Position numbers and translations under genes: made by a program. 64,000 nt of DNA from an uncultured Draconibacterium sp. (lineage in GTDB: Bacteria > Bacteroidota > Bacteroidia > Bacteroidales > Prolixibacteraceae). Positions 8,133-16,379 of this stretch are shown piece by piece. The notes below the pieces were generated by a model, which was given only the letters and a program-made list of their open reading frames with translations, was not told the origin of the DNA and ran no database searches. Positions within the stretch are counted from its first letter, which is position 1; every line of letters begins with the position of its first letter. Location: the NCBI GenBank assembly GCA_947492175.1, contig CANLMQ010000029.1, forward strand, positions 1 to 64,000, given 5' to 3'.

Positions 8133-9137
8133 CTAATCATCAACTTTTCTCATTCTTTCTTTATCTAGAATAAATTCAACAACATCGTTCTTTTGTACTG
8201 CCTTAATGGGGGCAATTCGCTCAATAATATGAATAATTTCGTCCAGAGGTTCGTTTTTTATTGTAAACGTAAAATGATACTCTTTTAATTCATCAGAATA
8301 TTCAAATTCCTGATTGTACCTTTTTTCTAGGCGCTTAACCAACTCTTCGAGCGACTGATCATATATATTTATCATCCCTCCTTTCCACGAAGTATATCTA
8401 CCCGTGTTCACAGAATTCACAGCCAATTTTCTATCAATTTTACTAAAACTTGCCAATTCTCCGGGATTCATTGAGTATTGAAAAGATGTAACTTCTGAAC
8501 TAAGCAATTCCACTTTTCCTGACTCAAGTACCACATCAATTTTTTTAGATGTTGGATAAGCACTAACATTAAATTTTGTACCCAACACTTTTACTTGTAA
8601 TTCGCCACTGCTGACAACCATCGGAATTTCTTCGTTTTTTGTTACCTGAAAATAAGCCTCACCGCTTAAAGTGACATTGCGGTTATTGGCAGCAAAAAAA
8701 TTATTATACGATATTTCTGAACCCGAATTTAGCCATACTGTCGAACCATCTGGCAATTGCACTTTTGAAACCTGTCCGTTTTCTGCAACTACACTTGTAA
8801 AATACTCCTGAGTGGTTTTGTTCTGATCTACAATAAAATAAATTGCACTACCTAAACTCAACACAAAAAAGAAGATGGCAGCTACCTTAAAAAACAGTGT
8901 TGTTTTTCGTGAATTCTGCCACCCGTTGTAACTTTTTTGCAACATAAGATCCTGAATGACATTCCAGCTTTTTTCACTCCCTTTAGGAAGTTGCTGCCTT
9001 TCGAGACCTTTTTTCCAATCTAACTTATGACTATCAAATATTGTGCGGTTCTCTTTCTGACGCAACCATACCAGCAGTTTTACCTGTTCTGCTACTGTTG
9101 CGCAACCGTTTAAATATTTTGTAATAATGTTCTTCAT
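8133..9137 (-). CDS. FecR-family anti-sigma factor
   Basis: Inner-membrane anti-sigma factor of 334 aa that holds the partner ECF sigma until SusC signals. A cytoplasmic N-terminal helical part (about 1-80) is followed by one membrane span (about 84-106, AAIFFFVLSLGSAIYFIV). A periplasmic FecR domain follows (about 118-215, VQLPDGSTVWLNSGSEISY; GEAYFQV; VLGTKFNVSAYP). The C-terminal DUF4974 part ends LDEIIHIIERI. Spacing of about 190 bp separates it from the ECF gene upstream, and a hairpin separates it from susC downstream. All three genes point the same way, the standard arrangement for ECF/FecR-controlled PULs. Confidence 0.95.
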   Translation of the reverse strand: MKNIITKYLNGCATVAEQVKLLVWLRQKENRTIFDSHKLDWKKGLERQQLPKGSEKSWNVIQDLMLQKSYNGWQNSRKTTLFFKVAAIFFFVLSLGSAIYFIVDQNKTTQEYFTSVVAENGQVSKVQLPDGSTVWLNSGSEISYNNFFAANNRNVTLSGEAYFQVTKNEEIPMVVSSGELQVKVLGTKFNVSAYPTSKKIDVVLESGKVELLSSEVTSFQYSMNPGELASFSKIDRKLAVNSVNTGRYTSWKGGMINIYDQSLEELVKRLEKRYNQEFEYSDELKEYHFTFTIKNEPLDEIIHIIERIAPIKAVQKNDVVEFILDKERMRKVDD

Positions 9138-9329
9138 ATTGTTTTTCTAATAGGAGTACAATAAAAAAATTAAAACCCTACCTGCCTCTTCAGAAAAGTT
9201 TAAAATTTTTTGTTCAACGTTAAAAGAAATAACATACCCAAAGCAAATATTAACAGGCGGATGTTAAACAAATTGTTTCAGAAAAATAACTAAAAAACGG
9301 AGACAGGAATTGAGGCAGGGAACTTATTA

Positions 9330-9923
9330 TTATTCCAAGATTAACGCAATTATAACTAATAATGCCGGGTATTGTTGAATCAATTTCTCACGTATCTGTT
9401 GTTTGGCTTTTGAGATATGTTTTTCAACCATTTTAATACTAATCCCCAGTTCTTCGGCCACTTGTTTTTGTTTTTTGCCTTCAATTTTACATTGGGTAAA
9501 AACCACTTTCATTTTTTCAGGAAGTTCATCTAATGCTTCTTTAAATGAATCTATTAACTGTTCTTCCAGACTTTTTTCTTCCTTTTCAGCCAAATCCAAC
9601 TGATATAAAAACTGTAACTCTTCTACTTTCAGATTCTCAATATCAACCAAATCATTTTCCAGCTTTTGTTTTTTTAAAAAGTTCAGGCATTTGTTACGTA
9701 GAATAACGAACACATAACTTTCGATTGTGTTATCGGGTTTTAACGAGTTTTTATTATCCCAAAGCGAAATAAAAGTTTCCTGAATAATATCTTCTGCCTG
9801 GTTATCGTCTGAAACAAAAAGTTTGCAATACCCCTTTAACCTAGGATAAAGTATACGAAACACTTCCTTAAAAGTATCCGGATTTCCCCTTTTAAGATTT
9901 AGCTTTGTTTGAATATCAAACAT
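9330..9923 (-). CDS. ECF sigma-70 factor
   Basis: RNA polymerase sigma factor of the extracytoplasmic-function type, 197 aa from the ATG giving MFDIQTKL. An upstream in-frame start at 9989 would add a hydrophobic stretch foreign to the family, and the putative -7 box lies inside that extension. Region 2 is seen as YCKLFVSDDNQAEDIIQETF with NKCLNFLK. Region 4 is seen as LDELPEKMKVVFTQCKIEG and the helix-turn-helix VAEELGISIKMVEKHISKA. A hydrophobic tail (LLVIIALILE) ends the protein, as in many Bacteroidota ECF factors. It most likely drives the adjacent susCD operon. Confidence 0.94.
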   Translation of the reverse strand: MFDIQTKLNLKRGNPDTFKEVFRILYPRLKGYCKLFVSDDNQAEDIIQETFISLWDNKNSLKPDNTIESYVFVILRNKCLNFLKKQKLENDLVDIENLKVEELQFLYQLDLAEKEEKSLEEQLIDSFKEALDELPEKMKVVFTQCKIEGKKQKQVAEELGISIKMVEKHISKAKQQIREKLIQQYPALLVIIALILE

Positions 9924-9958
9924 GTATTCTAATTTATTGGCAAAACATAAAATTCCGC

Positions 9959-9966
9959 CAAATGTA
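9959..9966 (-). promoter_or_regulatory. Candidate -7 box for the ECF sigma/FecR genes
   Basis: On the minus strand the sequence reads TACATTTG, an exact match to the Bacteroidota -7 consensus TAnnTTTG. It lies 35 nt upstream of the chosen ATG. The -33 region is only weakly matched (TTAGTG), so this is a consensus-based guess. Confidence 0.4.
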
Positions 9967-10104
9967 TAAAATAACACTAATATCACCACTAACTTCCGGC
10001 AATGATTACTCTGCCATTGTTATTTAGTATATTCTCTCAATGTTTTAGCAGTCAATAGCTACGGGGATAAATTATATTAGAAAATATGTTGAAAATGGTA
10101 TTAC

Positions 10105-11658
10105 TTATTTTTTCATCCATTTAAGTTCAGGCCAGGTTTCGGGGCCATCATTTTTCTGAGGTTCCCCTTTTGTACTGCGTCCATCTTTTACCATTTTACT
10201 TAATTCTGCTCTGAATTCTTCCACAATTTCAGGATGCTTATCCTGTATATTATTTTGTTCGCCAATGTCCTCATTCAAATTATAAAGTTGAACAGAAGGT
10301 AAGATATCAATCCCTTCAGAATTCGGACGAGGTGCAGACCATCCACCCGATCCCGGACAAAAATTCACTTTATAATTTCCTTTTCTATAGGCAAACGAAC
10401 CATTGATCGAATGATGAACAATACTTTTACGGGTTTCGGTTTTAGAATCAACTCCCAATGCCGGAAGGAAACTGTAACTATCTTCTGCCACATTATCCAT
10501 GTATTCCCGGCCAATAATATCGGCCACTGTAGCAAAAAGATCCGTAGTACATAACAACTGGTCTGATTTTCCTGGTTTTACTCTTTCGGGCCAACTAACA
10601 ATATACGGTACCCGGTGACCTCCTTCAAAAATATCGGCTTTATGCCCTCTGAAGACATAACTTGGATCGTGACCTTTAGTTGCCAGTTGTTCGTAATCAG
10701 CTTGCGGAGAACAACCATTATCACTGGTAAATATAAGAACGGTATTCTCTGCTATTCCATTTTTTGCAAGAGCATCCATCACTTTGCCAACCACATCATC
10801 AACCATCATCACAAAGTCGCCATAAGGATTATCCAGTCCGCTTTTCCCCTTAAATTCTTCTGTTGGAAGAATGGGTGTATGAGGAGCCGGTAATGGCATA
10901 TATATAAAAAACGGCTGGCTGTTTTGTGCATTTTCATTAATAAATCCCACTGTTTTTTGGGTTACATCAGGTAAAACCTGTTCATGTACAAAATCGTCAG
11001 AAGTCAGTCCTTTTCTCCACCAGGATTGTTTTTCTTCATTCACGGTATATTTCGTTGGAACCATGGTTGGCATCCCGTTTTCAACCCACACATAAGGAGC
11101 CATATCTAACGAACCACAAAAACCAAAACTGTAATCAAAGCCATGAGTATCCGGACCATTTTTTACAGGTTTTGAAAAGTCCACATTTGGCCTTGCGTTT
11201 AAATTATTCTTGCCTTCTTCGTCTTCTTCAGTAATATTCCAGTCCCAGCCCAAATGCCATTTCCCAATATAAGCTGTTTTATAACCGTTGTCTTTTAAAA
11301 ATCCGGCTACGGTAGTTCTGTCTTGCGCTATCAGCGATTTGCTATAACCACTTAAAACCCCCTTTTTTAATGTAGAGCGCCAGTTGTACCGCCCGGTTAA
11401 AATACCATAGCGAGTTGGTGTACACACTGCAGAACTTGTATGTGCATCGGTAAAGAGTACTCCTTCTTCCGCTAATTTATCGATAAATGGTGTATTAATT
11501 TTTGAATTCTCGTTATAACACGAAACATCTCCGTATCCCAAATCATCAGCCAGAATAAAAACTATATTAGGTTTCGTTTCTTGTTTTTGAGCCTCGTTTA
11601 CACATCCGCTCAGTAAAAAAATAAGTAACAAGAAACTTAGTGAACTTTTTAGTTGCAT
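10105..11658 (-). CDS. S1-family sulfatase lipoprotein
   Basis: Formylglycine-dependent sulfatase of family S1, 517 aa, that removes sulfate esters from glycans. A lipoprotein signal ends in LSGC (Cys19). The metal-binding start of the fold (NIVFILADDLGYGD, about 31-44) and the maturation motif CTPTRYGILTGR (Cys79 as formylglycine precursor) are intact. Later conserved elements include YIGKWHLG, PHTPILP and FTSDNG. It is a Cys-type sulfatase, so it needs an anaerobic-type or FGE maturase, none of which lies in this window. It is upstream of the ECF/FecR/SusCD genes on the same strand and shares a 392-bp divergent region with the epimerase gene. Which sulfated sugar it attacks cannot be told. 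Confidence 0.94.
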   Translation of the reverse strand: MQLKSSLSFLLLIFLLSGCVNEAQKQETKPNIVFILADDLGYGDVSCYNENSKINTPFIDKLAEEGVLFTDAHTSSAVCTPTRYGILTGRYNWRSTLKKGVLSGYSKSLIAQDRTTVAGFLKDNGYKTAYIGKWHLGWDWNITEEDEEGKNNLNARPNVDFSKPVKNGPDTHGFDYSFGFCGSLDMAPYVWVENGMPTMVPTKYTVNEEKQSWWRKGLTSDDFVHEQVLPDVTQKTVGFINENAQNSQPFFIYMPLPAPHTPILPTEEFKGKSGLDNPYGDFVMMVDDVVGKVMDALAKNGIAENTVLIFTSDNGCSPQADYEQLATKGHDPSYVFRGHKADIFEGGHRVPYIVSWPERVKPGKSDQLLCTTDLFATVADIIGREYMDNVAEDSYSFLPALGVDSKTETRKSIVHHSINGSFAYRKGNYKVNFCPGSGGWSAPRPNSEGIDILPSVQLYNLNEDIGEQNNIQDKHPEIVEEFRAELSKMVKDGRSTKGEPQKNDGPETWPELKWMKK

Positions 11659-12050
11659 GGTATTGGTTTTTAAATTGTTGTTTTTAGAAAAAAGTTTGCT
11701 AATTATTAAAGTTCATTCATTTTGAACTTCAAAATCCCTACAAAGAAAATTATTTAATAATTCCTATCAAAAATTAAAATTATTTAATTATCCAACTCAG
11801 CACAGTTTTTTTTAGGATGTAAAACTCATAAGCTTGTATTTTATATGCTTGAATAAGTTAAAAATCCATGTTCTTTGGGCAAAATCTTATCTTGATATTA
11901 ACATATAAAAATTGTATTTTCAATGCATTTATGGGCTACTATCTCTCAAGTTGATAACCTACGATAAAAAGAGTCCGGCATTTTAACTGTAAACCTGAAT
12001 TAATGAAAACGAAATAGAATCAGATACCTTATAAAACCAACATAAACATA
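11659..12050. promoter_or_regulatory. 392-bp divergent intergenic region
   Basis: Separates the minus-strand sulfatase from the plus-strand epimerase and should hold promoters for both. It is very AT-rich. One candidate operator is the inverted repeat AAGTTCA (11709-11715) / TGAACTT (11723-11729), followed by AT-rich partial palindromes (AATTATTTAATAATT near 11752). No convincing coding sequence or RNA gene was found, and no clear TAnnTTTG box was identified for the plus-strand gene. Confidence 0.4.
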
Positions 12051-13325
12051 ATGAACAAAACTGAAATTAGAAGCTTACGCGACGAGGCATTTTATCATTT
12101 AACAACCGAACTTTTACCCTTTTGGACCGACAGGATGAAAGATGAGATAAACGGCGGATTTATAACTCATTTCGACCAACAGGGAAATGACACAGGTGAA
12201 GATGAAAAATCATTAATAGCCCAAACCCGTTGTCTTTACACAGTAGCTTCAGCACATCGGGCCGGATACGGAAACAGCGAACTGGCTGAATTGGCCAAAT
12301 ATGGAGTTGATTTCCTAATCGATAAGATGTGGGATAAAAAACATGGCGGTTTTTACTGGATGGTAGACCGAAAAGGGAATGTAAAAATTGACCGGAAAAT
12401 TATTTATGGCCATAGTTTTGCTATTTATTCGCTAAGTGAATATACGCTGGCTACGGGAGATCAACGCGGAATAGAATATGCCGAAAAGATTTTTGACATG
12501 ATTCAGAAGTATTGTGTTGACAGCCGTTATGGCGGATACTGGGAAATGTTTCACCGCGACTGGACACTGTGTGGACCGGGAAGCCAGGGAGGCGACAGAA
12601 AAACACTGGATGTACACATGCACTTAATGGAAGCACTTACCACATTATACGAGTGCTCGGGGAAAGAAGTACATCGCCGAAAATTACTCGAGGTTATCGA
12701 CCTGCTGCTAAATGTTATCAATCATCCGAAATACAAAACAGGAATTCCGCAATTCTTTAAAGACTGGTCCATTGCCCCACAAATTAAATTTGATATTATT
12801 TGGGGTTGGGATCGTTTTTCGGAGGAAGGACAAAAAGGAAATGCCACCGACAATACCTGTTATGGTCATAATGCCGAATTTGCCTGGCTATTGCTTCATG
12901 CTTTCGACATTCTGAAAACCAATCCGGCCACCGAGGCTGATACCTTCAAAATTATTTTTGACCATACCGTTAACAATGGAATTGACACCGAATATGGTGG
13001 AGTTTATGTTGAAGGTCCGCACTCGGGAGGAGTTTACGATCGGGAAAAAGAATTCTGGCAGCAAGCCGAGGTTTTGATAGGGCTACTGGATGGCGTACTT
13101 CTTTTTAAGAATGCAAAATACTGGGAAGCTTATAAAAATGTACACCGTTTTGTGTTCGACAAAGTAATCAATAAGGGTGTTGGAGAATGGTATCCTTTGC
13201 TTTCAAGAAAAGGTGAACCCATTTGGACACATATGGGGCACTCCTGGAAAATCAATTACCACACGGTTCGCTCCATGATTCAGAGTATTCAAAGGCTGGA
13301 TAAATTAATAAATATCTACCAGTAA
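12051..13325 (+). CDS. AGE-family sugar 2-epimerase (cellobiose/mannobiose 2-epimerase-like)
   Basis: Cytoplasmic (alpha/alpha)6-barrel epimerase of 424 aa, with no signal peptide. Family features are LIAQTRCLYTVASAHRAG near 55-75, KHGGFYWMVD, KTLDVHMHLMEALTTLYE, CYGHNAEFAWLLL and WQQAEVLIGLLDG, and the C-terminal WKINYHTVRS. The GHNAEFAWLL and HMHLMEA motifs resemble cellobiose/mannobiose 2-epimerases more than N-acylglucosamine 2-epimerases, but both belong to one superfamily. It is followed 68 bp later by an SSS symporter on the same strand, suggesting uptake and epimerisation of a sugar or disaccharide. An alternative reading as ManNAc 2-epimerase (NanE type) cannot be excluded. Confidence 0.85.
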   Translation: MNKTEIRSLRDEAFYHLTTELLPFWTDRMKDEINGGFITHFDQQGNDTGEDEKSLIAQTRCLYTVASAHRAGYGNSELAELAKYGVDFLIDKMWDKKHGGFYWMVDRKGNVKIDRKIIYGHSFAIYSLSEYTLATGDQRGIEYAEKIFDMIQKYCVDSRYGGYWEMFHRDWTLCGPGSQGGDRKTLDVHMHLMEALTTLYECSGKEVHRRKLLEVIDLLLNVINHPKYKTGIPQFFKDWSIAPQIKFDIIWGWDRFSEEGQKGNATDNTCYGHNAEFAWLLLHAFDILKTNPATEADTFKIIFDHTVNNGIDTEYGGVYVEGPHSGGVYDREKEFWQQAEVLIGLLDGVLLFKNAKYWEAYKNVHRFVFDKVINKGVGEWYPLLSRKGEPIWTHMGHSWKINYHTVRSMIQSIQRLDKLINIYQ

Positions 13326-13393
13326 AATTTAGCATTTCATTAACGATTATAACAAATCCGGAATAACCGGAAACACAAAACCAGACCAATACT

Positions 13394-15007
13394 ATGAATC
13401 TATCACTCACCCTGTTCGACTGGACTGTTCTGATACTTGTTATGGTTACAAGTCTTTCGTTTGGATTAATAATGGCTTACCGCAAAAATGCCGGACAAAG
13501 CAGCAGTAACTTTTTTCTGGGTGGGCGATCGATAAAATGGCCGGTAATTGGGGCTTCGCTGTTTGCTACCAACATTGGAGCCGAGCATTTGGTTGGCCTC
13601 TCTGGCGATTCGTACCGATATGGTCTTTCAGCGGGTTCAGTGGAGCTAACCTGTGCCATCACTCTAGGATTTGCCTGTGCCATTTTGTTCCCCTATTACA
13701 TGAAAAATAAGATATACACGATTCCTGAATTTCTGGAATTGAGGTATAATCGAAAAGCCCGGATATTTTTCTCCGGTTTGATGCTTATTATCAGTGTAAT
13801 GACAAAACTTGCCTTTACTTTATTTGCCGGAGCTTTGGTTATGAATAGTATTCTTGGGTGGGATGTAATGACTACTGCTTTCTATATTGGAATGATTGTG
13901 GCCGTTTTTACAATTATTGGGGGATTTACTGCTGTGGCTTATTCCGACACAATACAGGTTGTACTCATGATTGCAGGTGCTGCAGCTATGTTGTTTATCG
14001 GCCTGGATAAAGTAGGCGGATGGGGCGGATTAATGGAAAAAGCACCCGAAATGATGAGTATAGCTGCACCTTATGACGATCCTGTTTATCCATTTTGGGG
14101 AATACTGGCAACCGCATTTTACGCCGGTATATTTTATTGGGGAATCGACCAGGTTAATGTGCAACGTGTGCTTTCGGCCCCCAATATCAAACAAGCCCGC
14201 TGGGGATCGATGTTTGCCGTATTGTTAAAACTGTTTCCCATATTTCTTTTTGCTGTTCCCGGAGTAATTGCTTTCGCCTTGTTCCCCGGTGAATTGTCTG
14301 GGGAAGAATCGAAACAAACTTTTGTTCTGCTTCTGAACAATCTACTTCCGAGCGGGTTACGCGGCCTAATGCTGGCCTCACTTATTGCAGCTCTGATAAC
14401 CTCATTAATTGCCGTTTTAAACTCCGTTTCAACACTGGTAGTACGTGATTTTATCGTAGAATTTCATTCCCCCATTTCAGAAAAAAAACAAGTCACACTA
14501 GGACGTTATATTATCCTGGTTGTGACTTTACTCGGGATTGGAGCAACCTACCTGGTTTATAAAAATGAGGAAGGTTTGTACAAATACCTGCAAACCATAA
14601 CCGCCTATCTTGTAATTCCGGTTTTCCCGGCAATATTTTTTGGCATTGCAAGTAAAAAAGTTACTCTAAAAGGTGCGGGTTACTCTGTTTTGGTTGGGAT
14701 AGTTTTATCAACCATATTTGTGATAGATCAGTTACTGGGAGCCGAAACAGGTAAGGAAATTTTCCCGTTTTTGCATCATAAATTAACACTGAATTTCGGA
14801 TACCGGGGACTTTGGGCTGAAATTCTAATTACCATGGTACTTTTTGGCGTATCTTATTTTACCGAAAAAACAGCGCCGGAGAAACTGGAAAAAACAACGA
14901 TAAATTATTCAAAACGAATAGCAAAATTTGAAGGGATTTACGACTGGAGACTCCACCTGGCAATATTATCAGGAATAACTATTTTCTTGTATATCTGGTT
15001 GTCGTAA
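13394..15007 (+). CDS. SSS-family sodium:sugar symporter (SGLT-like)
   Basis: Inner-membrane sodium/solute symporter of about 14 membrane spans, 537 aa. The SGLT-type start is present: FFLGGRSIKWPVIGASLF, then TNIGAEHLVGLSGDSYRYG, and YTIPEFLELRYNRKAR. Hydrophobic segments continue to the C-terminal LHLAILSGITIFLYIW. The gene follows the epimerase on the same strand with a short gap, so both are probably co-transcribed and serve one sugar. The gene ends convergent to the minus-strand BNR gene 70 bp away, with no obvious terminator hairpin between them. Confidence 0.92.
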   Translation: MNLSLTLFDWTVLILVMVTSLSFGLIMAYRKNAGQSSSNFFLGGRSIKWPVIGASLFATNIGAEHLVGLSGDSYRYGLSAGSVELTCAITLGFACAILFPYYMKNKIYTIPEFLELRYNRKARIFFSGLMLIISVMTKLAFTLFAGALVMNSILGWDVMTTAFYIGMIVAVFTIIGGFTAVAYSDTIQVVLMIAGAAAMLFIGLDKVGGWGGLMEKAPEMMSIAAPYDDPVYPFWGILATAFYAGIFYWGIDQVNVQRVLSAPNIKQARWGSMFAVLLKLFPIFLFAVPGVIAFALFPGELSGEESKQTFVLLLNNLLPSGLRGLMLASLIAALITSLIAVLNSVSTLVVRDFIVEFHSPISEKKQVTLGRYIILVVTLLGIGATYLVYKNEEGLYKYLQTITAYLVIPVFPAIFFGIASKKVTLKGAGYSVLVGIVLSTIFVIDQLLGAETGKEIFPFLHHKLTLNFGYRGLWAEILITMVLFGVSYFTEKTAPEKLEKTTINYSKRIAKFEGIYDWRLHLAILSGITIFLYIWLS

Positions 15008-15077
15008 CTAAAATAAATAAAGCTTTTTCATTCTAAATCTGGTAGTACGAAACAATACCGGAAGATAAAACAGAAAC

Positions 15078-16238
15078 TCATTGTTTGTGCTTGATTCTAA
15101 CCTTATTCTGCTCTGTTTTGGGAATAGTATTATTATATATCCATCCCAAACTTAGCCGTGTAATTTGTGTAGTTTCCAACCCATTTGATTTTTTCCTGTT
15201 TCCGGCACAATGTCCCAGTAACACATAATCTCCCACAAAATCGATTGCCGTGTAACAATACCAACCATCCGGATCACTTTCAATGGTTTTCTCCTTTATC
15301 CAGTTTTTACCTTCATCGTGCGAAATGGCCAGGTTAAATGGTGTTCTTTTCCCTCCGTTTTTTTCTTCCTCAAAATTATTATTCCAAACAAGCAATAAAT
15401 CATTGGTTTGAGGAATACGTTTTATTGAAGCAGGAGAAAGTGGTGATTTTATGTTACCTGACTCAACAGACGTCCAGGTTTCGCAATTATCGCGGGAATA
15501 GGAAATATACTGTGTTCCAGCATCCGTTCGACAAAAAAGCAGAACACGATTGTCGTTTAATTCAATTATTCCCGGCTCCTGTAATTTCACATTGGTCTCG
15601 TTCGGAACATGCGTACTTTCTTCCCATGACCCTCCATTATCGTCGGAAAAATAACAACTGATTATGCCGGTATCAAATCTTCTGTTTTCTGGTGTGTTGT
15701 GCTGTGAAACAGGAAGAACAATACGCCCGTTTTCCAACTGAATAACTCTGTCGTTATTTAACACATAATATCCCGGTTCATTAATACATGGTTTGGCCGG
15801 TCCCCATGTTTTTGCTTCGTCAGTTGATATTCTCATAAATGGAATACAGTCTGTTCCTGAGTTTTTACGAAGATAAAACAAGGCAATTCTTCCATCTTTC
15901 AGTCGTAACAATGATACCGACATTATATTCATAGTGCCTTCGTTAGCAATAACCTCTTTATCTTCTTTGCTCCATGTTTTTCCCTTATCATCCGAAAACC
16001 GGCTAACCAAGTGTGCCGTTGCATGGTCGCCCGCTCCTCCCGTAAATTTTGTATAAATAAACAAAATACGACCATCTTTTAAACGAATAAAATCACCTTC
16101 GCTGTTTCGGGGATTATCGGGAGCCGGTTCAAGGCGTAAAACAATTTCCTTATTCATTCCACTATCGTTCCTGACCAACCTGTTGTTGCAACTTAGAAAC
16201 AGTACTGCTATTAAAAGAATTGAAAATATAGATCTCAT
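15078..16238 (-). CDS. BNR-repeat (sialidase-fold) lipoprotein
   Basis: Six-bladed BNR/sialidase-like propeller of 386 aa with a lipoprotein signal (LFLSC, Cys17). Five Asp-boxes of the SxDxGxTW type are visible: SDDKGKTW, STDEAKTW, SDDNGGSW, SRDNCETW and SHDEGKNW. The FRIP-type motif of true GH33 sialidases is not seen, so activity on sialic acid is uncertain. It may be a different lyase or hydrolase with this fold. It is the last gene of the minus-strand series that begins with LacI, separated from the unclassified TIM-barrel-like gene by a gap holding a small open frame. Confidence 0.85.
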   Translation of the reverse strand: MRSIFSILLIAVLFLSCNNRLVRNDSGMNKEIVLRLEPAPDNPRNSEGDFIRLKDGRILFIYTKFTGGAGDHATAHLVSRFSDDKGKTWSKEDKEVIANEGTMNIMSVSLLRLKDGRIALFYLRKNSGTDCIPFMRISTDEAKTWGPAKPCINEPGYYVLNNDRVIQLENGRIVLPVSQHNTPENRRFDTGIISCYFSDDNGGSWEESTHVPNETNVKLQEPGIIELNDNRVLLFCRTDAGTQYISYSRDNCETWTSVESGNIKSPLSPASIKRIPQTNDLLLVWNNNFEEEKNGGKRTPFNLAISHDEGKNWIKEKTIESDPDGWYCYTAIDFVGDYVLLGHCAGNRKKSNGLETTQITRLSLGWIYNNTIPKTEQNKVRIKHKQ

Positions 16239-16252
16239 AACGGTTAATATAT

Positions 16253-16378
16253 TCAGTTAAATAATTTTTCTGCTACCATCCCATCCACAATTTCAGCATT
16301 AATAATATAGGTTTTATACAGAACACTATGGTACCGAATCGGCCCGACAGTTATTACAAATAACAATTTTCGGATCAT
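16253..16378 (-). CDS. Possible 41-aa small protein between two operon genes
   Basis: An ATG-started frame of 41 codons fits the gap exactly. Its ATG comes one base after the TAG stop of the 616-aa gene (TAGCATG), and its TGA stop lies 14 nt before the BNR start codon. The product starts MIRKLLFVITVGPI and ends MVAEKLFN. No family was recognised. An open frame this short can occur by chance in AT-rich DNA, so only the tight spacing argues for it. It could also be a worn remnant of a larger gene. Confidence 0.25.
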   Translation of the reverse strand: MIRKLLFVITVGPIRYHSVLYKTYIINAEIVDGMVAEKLFN

Positions 16379-16379
16379 G

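Noticed and set aside
9183..9320. Inverted CCTGCCTC / GAGGCAGG pair in the ECF-FecR gap
   Set aside because: Short 8-bp arms more than 100 bp apart with no other support; likely chance.
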